The position numbers and the translations under genes are program-made. Source: Vanessa cardui (taxonomy: Eukaryota > Arthropoda > Insecta > Lepidoptera > Nymphalidae). Taken from it: a stretch of 64,000 nucleotides of DNA. The stretch is from contig NC_061154.1 in NCBI RefSeq assembly GCF_905220365.1, positions 9,672,001 to 9,736,000 of the forward strand, written 5' to 3'. Of this stretch, positions 62,831-64,000 are shown one piece after another. Every line of letters starts with the position of its first letter. The first letter of the stretch is position 1. The notes below the pieces were generated by a model. The model ran no database searches, was not told the DNA's origin, and saw only the letters and a list, made by a program, of their open reading frames with translations.

Positions 62831-63873
62831 ATGGTGCGTTTTTATTAGTTATTTTACATAGTGATCAAATTTTCGTTTTATAAGTTCGATATTAATATCA
62901 AGCCAATGTTTTTTAAGGATCAGCCAAGTGGGAGTAACGCAAGCTTTGCTGCGGAAGCAATGGATGCGGATGTTGCGGAGGATTTCTCGAACTTTGTAAG
63001 AAGATCATCTTCTCTCGACAGAGCTGGTAGACCGAGCGAATCAGAGTTAGAGGCAAACAATGAACATTATTTTGCAAGAAATATACAGTCTCTGATCGTG
63101 GAATGTGAAATGAGGATACGGGGTTATTTGAAACTCCAACGCCTGGCAACAGCTGCTCAGGATTATAACATATTCGATGTCGACGACGACTCTTCAAACA
63201 GCAGTAACATCAGTCTCAACAGCAGCGCCGAGAATATCTTTGCTGATAGCACCGCACCGCGGCCAAGATTCCAGCGCCAAGTTAAAAAAGAAAAATTAAC
63301 GATAGGCTCATGGCTCTTTTTGTCCTCCGTGGAGGGAGGTTGGAGCTACGAAAATACGAAGAGCTTTCTTTTAAAAGAAGTAAGTGTCGTAATGAAATAT
63401 CACTTCAACATTTTAACACATATCGCAAGCACAAATATTATATCTGATCCATTTAAAATCGACGTTCCTGTGTAAAATATACGTTAGGTATTCAAATTTA
63501 AAAACAAAAATTTATAAGTTACTCTGCCCCTAATGGTCCCCTTGAAATCAATAACTGCGCTAGAAGTACAAGTTAAATTATTTGTTTGGTGATAAAAAGC
63601 ATTATATGTTATAACTTCACCAATTTGCATTTCATATTATATGACTTTATTAAAACAAAAGAAAAAATGGAATTCTGCGTTCTAAACTTAAACTTTTGTA
63701 CAATTTATAGTATGGAGTGAAATGTCTAAGAAGTAGAACTTTATCAGACAGACTTGCCATGGAAGGAGATTTCAAAGCCATCGTTAAATTTAGAACTAGC
63801 GAGGAACTAAATCGAATCGTTATGAGCTTAAAACATAGAAAAATTACTGATAAATTTATATTTTTATCATTCG
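62831..63873 (+). CDS. Array gene 5: unrecognised paralogue, 3'-partial
   Basis: Function unknown. Exons in window: 62831-62833 (ATG only, intron 1 just 84 bp), 62918-63379, 63711-63873, giving 209 residues plus one base. Exons 4 and 5 lie beyond the end. The N-terminal part has no CxxC or GLE block. It goes through ARNIQSLIVECEMRIRGYL (helix), DDDSSNSSNISLNSS and basic VKKEKLTIGSW, then the conserved segment: beta SWLFLSSV, helix SYENTKSFLLKEYG, beta KCLRSRT, beta FKAIVKFRT, helix EELNRIVMSLKHR and beta KFIFLSF. It is closer to gene 1 in its N-terminal layout and to gene 4 in its exon 3. The true start is the ATG-only exon. Confidence 0.87.
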
Positions 63874-64000
63874 GTAAGATAGTTTCAACAGTTTCCATTG
63901 CGCATGTATTGATTTTTAATTTACGTCACAGAATACATTATAGTGTTAAGTGATGTTTATTTTTATTTATCTTTGTACATTTTTATTGCTTTTTGAATAC

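Noticed and set aside
1..64000. CRISPR arrays, bacterial operons or prophage
   Set aside because: Spliced genes, SINEs and AT-rich introns show an animal nuclear genome, and no regularly spaced repeats were seen.

Overview
The window is animal nuclear DNA: AT-rich, with small exons split by GT-AG introns and many short dispersed repeats. The repeats point to Lepidoptera, and probably a nymphalid butterfly, because one abundant family looks like the Metulj-type tRNA-derived SINE. That placement rests on recognition of repeats, not on a search.

Region 1 (1 to about 39 kb, + strand) holds the 3' three quarters of a membrane adenylate cyclase of the type 2/4/7 group (insect Ac76E). I resolve 20 coding exons between 5424 and 37992. 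They join in frame to 967 residues plus a stop: most of C1a, C1b, the second six-helix membrane block, C2a and a long C-terminal tail. The N-terminus and first membrane block lie before base 1. Introns are up to 10.4 kb and carry SINEs, MITE-like inverted-repeat elements, LINE tails and a GC-rich retroposed insert with a 16-bp target duplication.

Region 2 (about 38 to 45.3 kb) is 3'UTR and intergenic DNA with no recognised gene. It contains a MITE and an element ending in a 116-bp-arm inverted repeat.

Region 3 (45.3 kb to the end, + strand) is a head-to-tail array of five paralogous small genes (about 240 residues each, every 3.8 to 4.8 kb). All share one architecture: a first exon whose only codon is ATG, a large exon 2, a conserved exon 3, a short acidic exon 4 and a tiny exon 5. 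I do not recognise the family. Exons 2 and 3 together encode a conserved segment of about 80 residues whose predicted order is beta-alpha-beta-beta-alpha-beta, like a degenerate RRM/ferredoxin-like fold, between Ser/Asp-rich tails. A shared promoter block sits 110 to 126 bp before each ATG. The fifth gene runs off the end of the window. This array is the best candidate for an undescribed system here. No functional link to the adjacent cyclase is visible beyond proximity.
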